Shown here: positions 17,232 through 27,419 of the stretch, piece after piece
Layout: each line of letters begins with the position of its first letter
Position numbering within the stretch: the first letter of the stretch is position 1
Source of the DNA: Aminobacter anthyllidis
GTDB lineage: Bacteria > Pseudomonadota > Alphaproteobacteria > Rhizobiales > Rhizobiaceae
Direction of reading: 5' to 3'
Length of the DNA: 64,000 nucleotides
NCBI RefSeq assembly: GCF_018555685.1
Contig: NZ_JAFLWW010000010.1
Span: 124,001-188,000, forward strand
Notes under the pieces: generated by a model
The model's input: the letters and a program-made list of their open reading frames with translations, nothing else
The model's database searches: none
What the model was told of the DNA's origin: nothing
Translations under genes and position numbers: made by a program

Positions 17232-18263
17232 CTAGCGCTTGGGCGTCTTCGGAAGGCCCTTCGACTGCCTCACCAGATCGGCGATGGCCCGGTCCGCCTC
17301 TTCCTGGCGTGTCAACTTCCGCATCTGGTCAAATCGTTCATATTCAGCTTCGGCGAACTGCCTGGCCGTTGCGGCTTTCACCGAGCCGCCTGTTCGCAGC
17401 ACGTTTCGCCCCAGATTGGCAAGCTGCCTGTCCAACAGATTTTGTGCGTCCAGCATGACGACAAGGCGGCCGAGGTCGAGCTGATCCTCGAAGATATCGA
17501 GCAGGATCGTGGTCAGCCGGTTCAGCTCCTTGATCTCGGGATCAGCGAGATAGTTCTTCGAGACGGCTACGTCAGACTTCCGGATGTTGTCGCCTTGCCA
17601 TGCTGTAAGACCCATGTTGATGGCATTGTGGTCGGCTCGTGCGGCGACAATCTCCGCTGGCGTATTGGACGTTACCGCAAATACCAGCTTGGCTTGGGTT
17701 CTCTGATAAAACTCCCGGGCAGTGTCTGTGGTGCCATCGTAATCCTGGCACATGGCGCAAATCGCACGCAGTTCACGATAGACATTGGCCTCATCGGACC
17801 GGATGTCGCGAATGATCTCGCGAAGCTCGGCGACTCGGTCCCTGGCTTCCGGCTGCTTGAGGCGAGGAGCGTCGACAACGAAGCCCTTTTTTGCAAACTG
17901 GACGAGAATCCCGGTTGCCCAACGCCGGAAGACCGTGGCCTGAGCCGAAGAGACGCGGTAGCCGACGGAAATTACCGTATCGAGGCTGTATAGTACGGCA
18001 GGCCTACCGGTAGTTGTTTGCGTTTTCCGCAAAGAACTGGGCTCGTCCAACTCCCCTTCCGCAAACACGTTCGCGATGTGTCGCGACACAGTCGATATGT
18101 CCTTGCCAAAAAGCTGCGCGATCTGGGCCTGGCTCATCCAGAGCGTTTCGCCTTCATAGCGAATGTCGAGGCGAAGGCCCTTGTCCGAGTCGTAGACAAG
18201 AAAGCGGTCGCCGGATTCCGCGTCCTCGACCAGGCGAACCGGTCCCTCAATGTCGTCGCTCAT
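17232..18263 (-). CDS. RhuM-family (virulence RhuM) protein
   Basis: A 343-residue RhuM-like protein (PF13310 type). The N-terminal part holds a helix-turn-helix-like LWMSQAQIAQLFGKDIS at about residues 42-58. The family core YSLDTVISVGYRVSSAQAT is next, then FRRWATGIL, and a C-terminal helical region rich in Leu, Asp and Arg. RhuM genes are usually found on genomic islands next to mobile or defence genes and their function is unknown. Base composition looks less GC-rich than its neighbours, and it interrupts the aroA-cmk pair, so lateral acquisition is likely. Confidence 0.86.
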   Translation of the reverse strand: MSDDIEGPVRLVEDAESGDRFLVYDSDKGLRLDIRYEGETLWMSQAQIAQLFGKDISTVSRHIANVFAEGELDEPSSLRKTQTTTGRPAVLYSLDTVISVGYRVSSAQATVFRRWATGILVQFAKKGFVVDAPRLKQPEARDRVAELREIIRDIRSDEANVYRELRAICAMCQDYDGTTDTAREFYQRTQAKLVFAVTSNTPAEIVAARADHNAINMGLTAWQGDNIRKSDVAVSKNYLADPEIKELNRLTTILLDIFEDQLDLGRLVVMLDAQNLLDRQLANLGRNVLRTGGSVKAATARQFAEAEYERFDQMRKLTRQEEADRAIADLVRQSKGLPKTPKR

Positions 18264-18350
18264 AGCCCCACCTAGCTCTTAGAATGGAACATAATGGCAA
18301 CATTGCTATGGCAACTGGGACGCGAACTCAAGGGCAGACAGCGCCTTGCG

Positions 18351-19829
<1,479 letters not shown>

Positions 19830-19865
19830 CTAAGGGGACCAAAATCGAGAAAGACGAGGCCTGAC

Positions 19866-20252
19866 GTGGCGAAATCCGAACTTGGCACAAAACGCGTCGA
19901 CCCGGAGACGGGCCGAAAGTTCTATGACCTGAACAAGGACCCGATCGTTTCGCCCTATACGGGCAAGACTTATCCGCGTTCCTACTTCGACGACGGCAAG
20001 ATTGCCGCCATCCTCGAGGAAGAAGAGGAAGTCGAGACCAAGGAGCTCGACGCCGAAGAGGAAGGCGCGGAAGTCGTGTCCCTCGAGGATGCCGACGACG
20101 AGGCCAAGGCCGGCGACGACCTGCCGGATCTGGACGACGACGATGTCGATCTGGGCGACGACGATGACGATACCTTCCTCGCCGACGAGGAAGAGGAAGA
20201 CGACGACGTCTCCGACATGATCGGCGTCGGCGACGACGACGACGAGATCTGA
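19866..20252 (+). CDS. FYDLN-acid domain protein (TIGR02300 family)
   Basis: A 128-residue protein conserved across alphaproteobacteria. The N-terminal third (LGTKRVDPETGRKFYDLNKD, residues 6-25) is the family signature and resembles a small zinc-ribbon-like segment without Cys. The remaining two thirds are almost entirely Asp and Glu, giving an extremely acidic tail. The function is unknown; nucleic-acid mimicry or protein binding is possible. Its place divergent from aroA and upstream of tRNA-Ala is the typical rhizobial order. Confidence 0.93.
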   Translation: MAKSELGTKRVDPETGRKFYDLNKDPIVSPYTGKTYPRSYFDDGKIAAILEEEEEVETKELDAEEEGAEVVSLEDADDEAKAGDDLPDLDDDDVDLGDDDDDTFLADEEEEDDDVSDMIGVGDDDDEI

Positions 20253-20398
20253 TACGGCTTTTCGGGCAACCGAAAAAAAGGTTTCGATCAAGGCTTGCCA
20301 AGGGTCGAATGCGGCGCTAGAAGCCGCCAACAACTGCGGCGCGGACGACAAATTCGCGCCGACCTTCGCCGGAAACGGCGCCCGGCCCAGGCCGGTGT

Positions 20399-20474
20399 GG
20401 GGCCATAGCTCAGCTGGGAGAGCGCCTGCATGGCATGCAGGAGGTCAGCGGTTCGATCCCGCTTGGCTCCACCA
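20399..20474 (+). tRNA. tRNA-Ala (anticodon GGC)
   Basis: A complete cloverleaf is readable. The acceptor stem GGGGCCA pairs with TGGCTCC, the D-loop region is TAGCTCAGCTGGGAGAG, and the anticodon stem CCTGC/GCAGG holds the loop ATGGCAT (anticodon GGC). The T-arm has GTTCGATCC and the CCA end is encoded. Total length is 76 bases. It stands alone, followed by a decayed iron-uptake locus. Confidence 0.97.
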
Positions 20475-20585
20475 AATTCTTCACAAGGTCAGTAAGTTAG
20501 CGAATCCTGGCGGAAACGCCGCTTTGCTGTCCGTCTGCAAATCCCCTGGACATATCCAAATCATGACCGCATCGGCCATATCCGT

Positions 20586-20933
20586 TCAGTTGGCCGGCGT
20601 GCCGACCTCATCTGGGTAAAGCGCCTCGGCCAGGTCGCGCACTGCTTCCGCCGTGCGTGGGCCGAAGCCGATCATGTAGGCGCCGTCGAGCACGACCAGC
20701 GCGCGGTTGGCAGCGGCGGGCGTGGCGCTCCAAGCGGAAATGGAAAAGACCTGCTCCCGCGTCGGCCCACCATTGCCGTCGCTCAGGATGACGTAGGGCG
20801 CCGTTTCGACGAGCTTTTCCTCCGACGCGGCCTTGAAGCCGTTGACCTCGCGCATCGGATTGATGCCGCCGGCATGACCGATGATCGCATCGGCTGATGT
20901 GCCGGCACTGGTCCTATCCGAGGTTTCCGGCAA
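20586..20933 (-). pseudogene. C-terminal remnant of haem ABC transporter binding protein (HmuT-like)
   Basis: The 115 readable residues match only the C-terminal lobe of HmuT-like haem-binding proteins: TSADAIIGHAGGINPMREV, then AAPYVILS, the AWSATPAAANRALVVLDG segment, and FGPRTAEAVRDLA. There is no ATG, signal peptide or N-terminal lobe, and the frame opens next to the AT-rich iron-box region. I read this as the leftover of a deletion that fused the 3' end of hmuT to an upstream regulatory region. Confidence 0.72.
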
Positions 20934-20940
20934 TGATTTA

Positions 20941-20961
20941 ACTTGACTAGCATAATCAAGT
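20941..20961. promoter_or_regulatory. RirA-type iron-responsive box
   Basis: ACTTGA and TCAAGT form a perfect dyad whose core, TGA-N9-TCA at 20944-20958, matches the rhizobial iron-responsive operator recognised by RirA. It lies beside the hmuT remnant and upstream of the siderophore-interacting reductase, so it is likely a surviving iron-control site. Confidence 0.6.
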
Positions 20962-21076
20962 TTAATTACTCAAGTCCATGACGCAGGGTACAGATGCCCT
21001 GTCGTCGAGCCAGCTCGGTGCGTCACCTGCACATTCAGCAAGCAATTCTGTCGCGCGGACGATTTGAGGGCTTGAA

Positions 21077-21265
21077 GTGACGACGTTCAGAAATTTCCTT
21101 TTTGCCGGCACGGGATGTGCGGTCATTGGCAGCGTGCCGGCTTTGGCGCAGCCGGTGAAGGTTCTGCCTGCAAGCACCGATGCCGAGGCTCTGCTGAAGA
21201 AGCCCGCTGTCACCCTGGCCGACCTCTTCGCCACAACAAGGGCCAGACCTTCGAGATCGGCCTGA
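21077..21265 (+). pseudogene. short signal-peptide ORF, probable remnant of an iron-uptake protein
   Basis: A GTG start with GAGGG six bases upstream opens a 62-residue frame. It begins like an exported protein (FRNFLFAGTGCAVIGSVPALAQ) and then reads VKVLPASTDAEALLKKPAV. Just before its end a different frame carries HNKGQTFEIGLTGRIGG and a stop (about 21231-21285), which resembles an outer-membrane receptor C-terminus. The simplest reading is a receptor gene reduced by deletion and frameshift, but a real small protein cannot be excluded. Confidence 0.35.
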
Positions 21266-21315
21266 CCGGCCGCATCGGCGGCTAATTCCTTCATGCAAAC
21301 CGGACTTGAACTGCC

Positions 21316-22386
21316 ATGACCGAACTTCAATCCCGCGCCGAACTGCAATTGCAGCTTTCACCCGACCAACTGCAAAACATCCGTGACCGGATGGAAAGCT
21401 TCGACGCGCGCTCGAGCGACGAGGGCGGGGCGGTCAATTTCCGTTTCGTCTTTGGCGAAGCCTCGCTTGTGATGCCCAAGGGTTCGCTGATCATGCGTGC
21501 CAGGTCGCCACATCCCGACGGCCTGGCTCGGCTCAAGGACCTGATGGCGACATCCGTGGAGTTCTATGCGAGCGAGAGCCGGCCGCAGATCGTGTGGCAG
21601 GGCGACCTGTCCGGTCAAGGCGAGCTGGAACAGTTTCGCGAGGCGACAGTCGTCGAGACGATGGACCTGACGCCGCATATGAAACGCGTCCGGCTCAAGG
21701 CTGCCAATCTCGAACGCTTCGCATCATTTGGCGGGTTGCACATCCGCATGCTGTTTCCGACGCTCGCCGTGCCAGATCCGGTGTGGCCGGTGCGCGGCAA
21801 CAATGGCCTGGTGTCCTGGCCTGATGAGGCGCGGCGCCCGCCAGCGCGGGTCTATACCATCCGAAGGCTAGACGTGTCGGGTGGGCATTTCGACGTCGAT
21901 TTCCTGATCCACGAAGGCGAAAATGTCGGCTCCAACTGGGCTTCGGCTGCGCGCAAGGGTGACAAGGTCGGCATCCTGGGGCCGGTCGGGCGTCCGCTCA
22001 GGCCGGCTGACTGGTTCGTCATGGGCGCCGACGAAACCGGCCTGCCGGCGGTCGGGCGGATGCTCGAGAGCTTGCCGGCAACGACGCGCGGCATCGCCTT
22101 CATCGAGGTTGCGGATGAGGGCGAACGCCAACCGATCGAAAATCTGACCGGGATCGAGGTGAAGTGGCTGTATCGAAACGGCGCGCCCGGCGGTGAAAGC
22201 ACGGCACTTGTGGATGCCGTCATGTCGGTTGCATGGCCAGAGCAGGGAACGAGCTTCGGCTGGTTCGCGGCAGAAGCCGACGCGGCAAAGCGCGTCCGCG
22301 ATCACTGGCGCAGCGACTTGGCGCTGGGGCGCGACCAGACGATTGCCTCGGCCTACTGGACACGCGGCGCTGCCGAAACGGAGTGA
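21316..22386 (+). CDS. siderophore-interacting protein with N-terminal DUF2218 domain
   Basis: Predicted cytoplasmic ferric-siderophore reductase of the ViuB/SIP family. Residues 1-95 look like a DUF2218 domain (a small domain often encoded next to siderophore reductases). Residues of about 105-235 form the FAD-binding part, with MKRVRLKAANLERF, PARVYTIRRLD and DFLIHEGENVGSNWA. The C-terminal NAD(P)H part ends with GRDQTIASAYWTRG. Length is 356 residues and the frame is intact, unlike the flanking remnants. Iron control through the nearby RirA-type box is plausible. Confidence 0.86.
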   Translation: MTELQSRAELQLQLSPDQLQNIRDRMESFDARSSDEGGAVNFRFVFGEASLVMPKGSLIMRARSPHPDGLARLKDLMATSVEFYASESRPQIVWQGDLSGQGELEQFREATVVETMDLTPHMKRVRLKAANLERFASFGGLHIRMLFPTLAVPDPVWPVRGNNGLVSWPDEARRPPARVYTIRRLDVSGGHFDVDFLIHEGENVGSNWASAARKGDKVGILGPVGRPLRPADWFVMGADETGLPAVGRMLESLPATTRGIAFIEVADEGERQPIENLTGIEVKWLYRNGAPGGESTALVDAVMSVAWPEQGTSFGWFAAEADAAKRVRDHWRSDLALGRDQTIASAYWTRGAAETE

Positions 22387-22428
22387 GGCGCGATGCGTGG
22401 CTGGGGCGCGACGACGGAACAGCCGGCA

Positions 22429-22770
22429 TCAGCGGCATTTGCGCTTTCTGGCGGTGTCGATGGCGGCTTGCTCCTGACGCAAGCCGTCGATCTTCGCCGT
22501 CTGCCTGTCCTGGATAGCGCCGACGGCCCGGTTGCCGACTGGCGCCCAGGCCGGAACGTTCCACTGGCCGACGGTGCCGCGGCTGATGGCTGTGCGTGAA
22601 ATGCCCGCGGCCGTGGTGCCCATGGCGACATCGAGTTCGCCGCAGTCGAGGGCGTCGTATTTCAGTGGGTCGATTGATCCAAGCGAACCTGTCCCGGATG
22701 CGCAGCCAGCCGCCGAGGCCAGGGCGAGGAACAGGGCAGCCCCCGTTGAAGCAAGAGCTATTGCCTTCAT
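22429..22770 (-). CDS. small predicted lipoprotein, function unknown
   Basis: A 113-residue protein with a signal peptide and a lipobox-like ASAAGC at about residues 18-23. After a Gly/Ser linker it has LKYDALDCGELDVAMG and a helical, basic C-terminus (DGLRQEQAAIDTARKRKC). Two further Cys are present. I do not recognise a named family. It lies alone between the convergent SIP gene and the D-amino acid lyase gene. Confidence 0.6.
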   Translation of the reverse strand: MKAIALASTGAALFLALASAAGCASGTGSLGSIDPLKYDALDCGELDVAMGTTAAGISRTAISRGTVGQWNVPAWAPVGNRAVGAIQDRQTAKIDGLRQEQAAIDTARKRKCR

Positions 22771-22920
22771 CAGGCAAGCCTAACAAGTCCGCGCTGCAAT
22801 TGGAACAGGCGGCGTCCCAAGCGGTGGCGGTGCCTGCATGGAGCGTTCGTTTTCTGAGCCGCAGGCGAAGCTTCGCGCCTGTGGCTCATGGCCATTTCGG
22901 TCCCGCGTGAAGCGAGCTGC

Positions 22921-24144
22921 TCAGGTCTGGCAGTTGCGGGCGTTGACCGGCAGAGCCAGTGCTTCGCCTTCGTCGCGGCGGAGGACAAAACTGTCGAAAT
23001 TGGCGATGGTGGCGCAGGAGTGGTTGGGGAAGACCCTGACGCGGCTGCCGAGCGGCAAGCTGCGGCCCGCCACCGGCACGAAGCCGTGCTCCTCCGACAT
23101 GCGCTCGAGCGTCCACACGCCTGCGTCGCTGCCTGCGTCTGCGCCGATGACGATACCGAAGCCGTTGCCGCCCATGCCATGCGCACCGCGGTCGGAGCTC
23201 ATGGTCTTGGATCCCGCATCGATGATGAAATGCGTGTCGTTGGAGGCGACGACACGGGCGACGACCGACAGCGCCAGGTCGTCGGCGCTGCAGATGCCGA
23301 GGCGAAGGGCGGTGCCGTCGAGGAAGACGTAGTTGCCGGGACGGATGCAGTCGACCGCCTGAAGCGGGGCGCCGCGGCAGGTCGGCGTCGCGCCGACCGA
23401 CAGGCAAGGCACCGCGATGCCCAGGCTCTTCAGCGTGGCGGCGAGGCCCGCCAAGGCAGCAGCCTCGTTGCGTGCGACAGCGGCAAGGCTGTCGGCATCG
23501 GCGGCGGCATAGGAATGGCCGGCATGTGACAGCAGGCCGGCAAAGTGCAGGCCAGGTGCCGCGACGATCTTCTGGCAAACGGCGATCGCCGCCGGATCGT
23601 TCGGCTTCAAGCCGACGCGGCCGAGGCCGACATCGACCTTGAGGAAGACGCCGATTTCGATGCCGTGGCGCACGGCGGCGGCGGAGACCGCGTCGACGCC
23701 TGTCTCGCTCGCGGCGATCATGCGCAGCTCGGTGCCATGCGCCTTTACCGCCGGCAGCAGACGGTCGAGCGATGAGGCGTTGACGATCGGATAGGCAACG
23801 ATGATCGACGGGATGCCGGCCTCGACGAAGACCAGTGCTTCGCTCGGCTTGGACGCGGTGATGCCACGGGCGCCAAGGGCCAGCTGCCGCTTGGCCAGGT
23901 CGATGCTCTTGTGTGTCTTGACGTGCGGGAACATGAAAAGCCCGGCGGCATCGGCGCGGGCCTGCATCGCCTGCATGTTGCGGACAAGGCGTGTTTCGTC
24001 GACCTCGACATAGGGCGTCGGACGCTCCGCCGCCGCCGGGCGCCTGAGGCCTTCGATCTTCAGCTGGGCAGGCGTTGCGACAATGTCGTGGGTTGTGCTG
24101 GCGGACGCAGTGGCGGCCGCCAACGACAGGTTTGAAGTGGTCAT
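22921..24144 (-). CDS. DSD1-family PLP enzyme (D-threonine aldolase / D-serine dehydratase type)
   Basis: A 407-residue fold-type III PLP enzyme (alanine racemase N-terminal fold) that acts on D-amino acids such as D-threonine, D-serine or D-threo-3-hydroxyaspartate. The PLP Lys lies in FMFPHVKTHKS at about residues 70-80. The metal-binding His-x-Cys of D-serine dehydratases is visible as FPNHSCAT near residue 375. It follows the dppF-like ATPase by 48 bases on the same strand, tying it to peptide import. Which D-amino acid it cleaves is not known. Confidence 0.85.
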   Translation of the reverse strand: MTTSNLSLAAATASASTTHDIVATPAQLKIEGLRRPAAAERPTPYVEVDETRLVRNMQAMQARADAAGLFMFPHVKTHKSIDLAKRQLALGARGITASKPSEALVFVEAGIPSIIVAYPIVNASSLDRLLPAVKAHGTELRMIAASETGVDAVSAAAVRHGIEIGVFLKVDVGLGRVGLKPNDPAAIAVCQKIVAAPGLHFAGLLSHAGHSYAAADADSLAAVARNEAAALAGLAATLKSLGIAVPCLSVGATPTCRGAPLQAVDCIRPGNYVFLDGTALRLGICSADDLALSVVARVVASNDTHFIIDAGSKTMSSDRGAHGMGGNGFGIVIGADAGSDAGVWTLERMSEEHGFVPVAGRSLPLGSRVRVFPNHSCATIANFDSFVLRRDEGEALALPVNARNCQT

Positions 24145-24192
24145 TTTGGGAATGCTCTGATTTGAAACGAGGAACTGTTGATAGGGCCGTCG

Positions 24193-25145
24193 TCAGCCCG
24201 CCGCCACCTGTCGCACGTAATGGGTGGATGAAATCTGGTGCATCGGCAGCTCGACGGGCACGAAATCGGTCGCGCGCATGGCACTCGGGATTTCGTCCGA
24301 CATCGGCAGGCGTCCCTCCGGCCGGCGTGTCGGGTCGGCGACGGGAACCGTCGACAAAAGCTTGCGCGTGTAGGGATGCTGCGGGTTGTTGAACACCGAG
24401 CGGCGGTCGCCGATCTCGACGATCTCGCCGAGATACATCACCGCGACTCGGTGGGCGATGCGTTCGACGACGGCCATGTCGTGGCTGATGAACAACAGCG
24501 CGATCTGCATGTCGCGCTGCAAGTCCATCAGAAGGTTGATGACCTGGGCCTGGATCGTGACGTCGAGCGAGGCGACAGCCTCGTCGGCGACGATCAGGCG
24601 CGGGTTGAGCGCAAGCGCCCGGGCAATGCAGATGCGCTGGCGCTGGCCGCCTGAGAACGCATGCGGATAGCGTTCGAGATGTTCGGGCGACAGCTCGACC
24701 TTGGCCAGGAGCTCGGCGGCGCGGGCGCGCATGGTCTCGGTCGAGCCGACCTTGTGCACCCGCATCGGGTCCATCAGCGATTGCTCGATTGTCATGCGTG
24801 GATTGAGCGAGGAGAACGGATCCTGGAAGACCATCTGTGCCTGGCGGCGAAACCGCGCCACGATCTGGCGCGGCGCGCCGATCAGTTCGATGCCGTCGAA
24901 GCGGATCGAACCGGACCGTGGCTTGTCGAGCTGCATGAGCGAGCGGGCGACAGTGGATTTGCCGCAACCGGACTCGCCGACAAGCGCCAGTGTTTCGCCC
25001 GGGAAGATGTCGAAGGAGACGTTCTCGACGGCATGGACGCGGCCCGAGACATGGCCGAACAGGCCGGCCTTGAGGTCGAAGCGCGTCACCAGGTTGCGGA
25101 CTTCGACGAGCGGCTGGCGGGTTTCCTTAAGCGGGGTGGATGCGT

Positions 25146-25149
<4 letters not shown>
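24193..25149 (-). CDS. dipeptide/oligopeptide ABC transporter ATP-binding protein (DppF-like)
   Basis: A 318-residue ATPase with Walker A GESGCGKST (residues 58-66), signature FSGGQRQR, Walker B LIVADEAVASLD, and the C-terminal oligopeptide-transporter extension after the Tyr-Leu-Gly-Glu-Ile segment. It overlaps the stop of the DppD-like gene by ATGA. Its permeases and binding protein are encoded on the opposite strand from 27420, beyond a LysR gene, so the importer is divided between two divergent operons. Confidence 0.93.
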
Positions 25150-26117
<968 letters not shown>

Positions 26118-26343
26118 CGAACGCAACGGTGCCGGGTTCTGTCAATAGGCCGGATGGGGCCCGCCGGCCGGTGCGATGGAGGTGTCGGCGCCTCGATACG
26201 AAGGCGGCCTGTTCTGGCCCCGGCGTAAAAGCCAGCGAAATCAATGTGTCACGATTGCTGGTGCGAAAACTATGCGCATCACGCATTGCTTCGCCTGTCT
26301 TCGCATATCGTGGCCAAAGCGCAATTTGCAGCGCCCTTGGCCG

Positions 26344-27297
26344 TCAGGCTGCGTCCAGGGCGGCCTCGAACGTGCTCTTGTACTGGGGCAGTTCGGCGCA
26401 ATCCTTGAGATGCTGCCACAGCGCGTCGCTGTCATGGCTGCCGGCCCCGGCCCGCCTGAAGATCCGGATCTCCATTTCCAGCGACATCTGCTGACCGCCG
26501 ATCTGGACGAGCTGACCCTGCCTCATCGCCTCGGCGACGCAGATCTGCGGCAGCCAGGCGACGCCGCGGCCCGCGACCGCCATGTGTTTCAAGCCGTCGG
26601 CGAGTGCCGACTGGTAGACGGTGCTGAGGTTGAGCGGGCGGCGCCAGCGCGACTGGATCAGCGTCGCCAGCTTGCCGATGTAGCCGTCGCTCCAGGAATA
26701 GGCGAGGTAGGGGATTTCGGTGCTCTCCGGCACGTCGAGGTCGAACAGCGCCCTGCCGTTCTCGTCGGTTCCAGACACCAGAATGAGCCTATCCTTGCCG
26801 ATAAGCAGGGTTTCGAACGGTCCACCCTCCAGAACCGGCGGGCCGTCGGGGTGGACGTAGGTGATGCAGAAGTCGCACTGCCCGGAGCACAGATGGTCGA
26901 CGCTTTCGAGGAAATCCGCCGCGTGCATGCTGGTGCGCAACGGCATGCGCGAGATCAGCGGCGAGCTGATCCACTTCGGAAAGAAGTACATCGCCAGCGT
27001 ATGCAGCGAGGTGAAGGTCAGCATCGCCGAGCTTTCGCCGGCGACGTTTCTGCAGTCCGTGCGCAGGCGGTAGGCCTCGCGCACCAGCCTCTGGCAGCCG
27101 GGTAAGAACATGTTGCCGGCCCGGGTCAGCTGTACCGGATAGGTGCTGCGGTCGATCAGGTCGGCGCCGATCCAGCTCTCCAGCGATTTGATGCGTCGGC
27201 TGAAGGCCGGCTGCGAAATATTCCGCGCCGTCGCCGCCGTCGAGAAATTGCGTGTCGCCGCGATTTCCAGGAAATCTTCAAGCCATTGCAGTTCCAT
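26344..27297 (-). CDS. LysR-family transcriptional regulator
   Basis: A 317-residue LysR-type regulator. The N-terminal winged helix-turn-helix starts MELQWLEDFLEIAATRNFS and continues with NISQPAFSRRIKSLESWIG; the effector domain follows. ATG 27297 is preceded by GAGGG at good spacing, better than ATG 27309. It is divergent from the peptide-binding-protein gene and upstream of the ATPase operon, so it likely regulates the peptide importer and its hydrolases. Confidence 0.92.
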   Translation of the reverse strand: MELQWLEDFLEIAATRNFSTAATARNISQPAFSRRIKSLESWIGADLIDRSTYPVQLTRAGNMFLPGCQRLVREAYRLRTDCRNVAGESSAMLTFTSLHTLAMYFFPKWISSPLISRMPLRTSMHAADFLESVDHLCSGQCDFCITYVHPDGPPVLEGGPFETLLIGKDRLILVSGTDENGRALFDLDVPESTEIPYLAYSWSDGYIGKLATLIQSRWRRPLNLSTVYQSALADGLKHMAVAGRGVAWLPQICVAEAMRQGQLVQIGGQQMSLEMEIRIFRRAGAGSHDSDALWQHLKDCAELPQYKSTFEAALDAA

Positions 27298-27323
27298 GCC
27301 GGCCCTCATGCGTGTTTTGCATA

Positions 27324-27347
27324 GTCCATCCTATCTACACATTGGAC
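27324..27347. promoter_or_regulatory. putative LysR operator
   Basis: GTCCA and TGGAC form an inverted repeat with a 14-base spacer. Inside it, T at 27329 and A at 27341 give the T-N11-A pattern of LysR boxes. It sits in the 122-base divergent region between the LysR gene and the peptide-binding-protein gene. Confidence 0.5.
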
Positions 27348-27419
27348 AGACCGGCAAGCGCTCTTCTAGCCTTTCCGTAACGAGAAGAAGAAAACTTCCT
27401 CCGCCATCAGAAGGGAACG

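Noticed and set aside
17232-18263. Prophage or complete genomic island around RhuM
   Set aside because: No integrase, transposase, phage structural gene or flanking direct repeat is visible on either side.
20259-20276. TTTTCGG-GCAA-CCGAAAA dyad after the FYDLN gene as terminator
   Set aside because: No T-run follows on the plus strand; the stem is A/T-dominated and short, so I do not call it.
22886-24967. Long minus-strand frame of 693 codons across the lyase and DppF-like genes
   Set aside because: It is an out-of-frame shadow; both true genes keep all their catalytic motifs.
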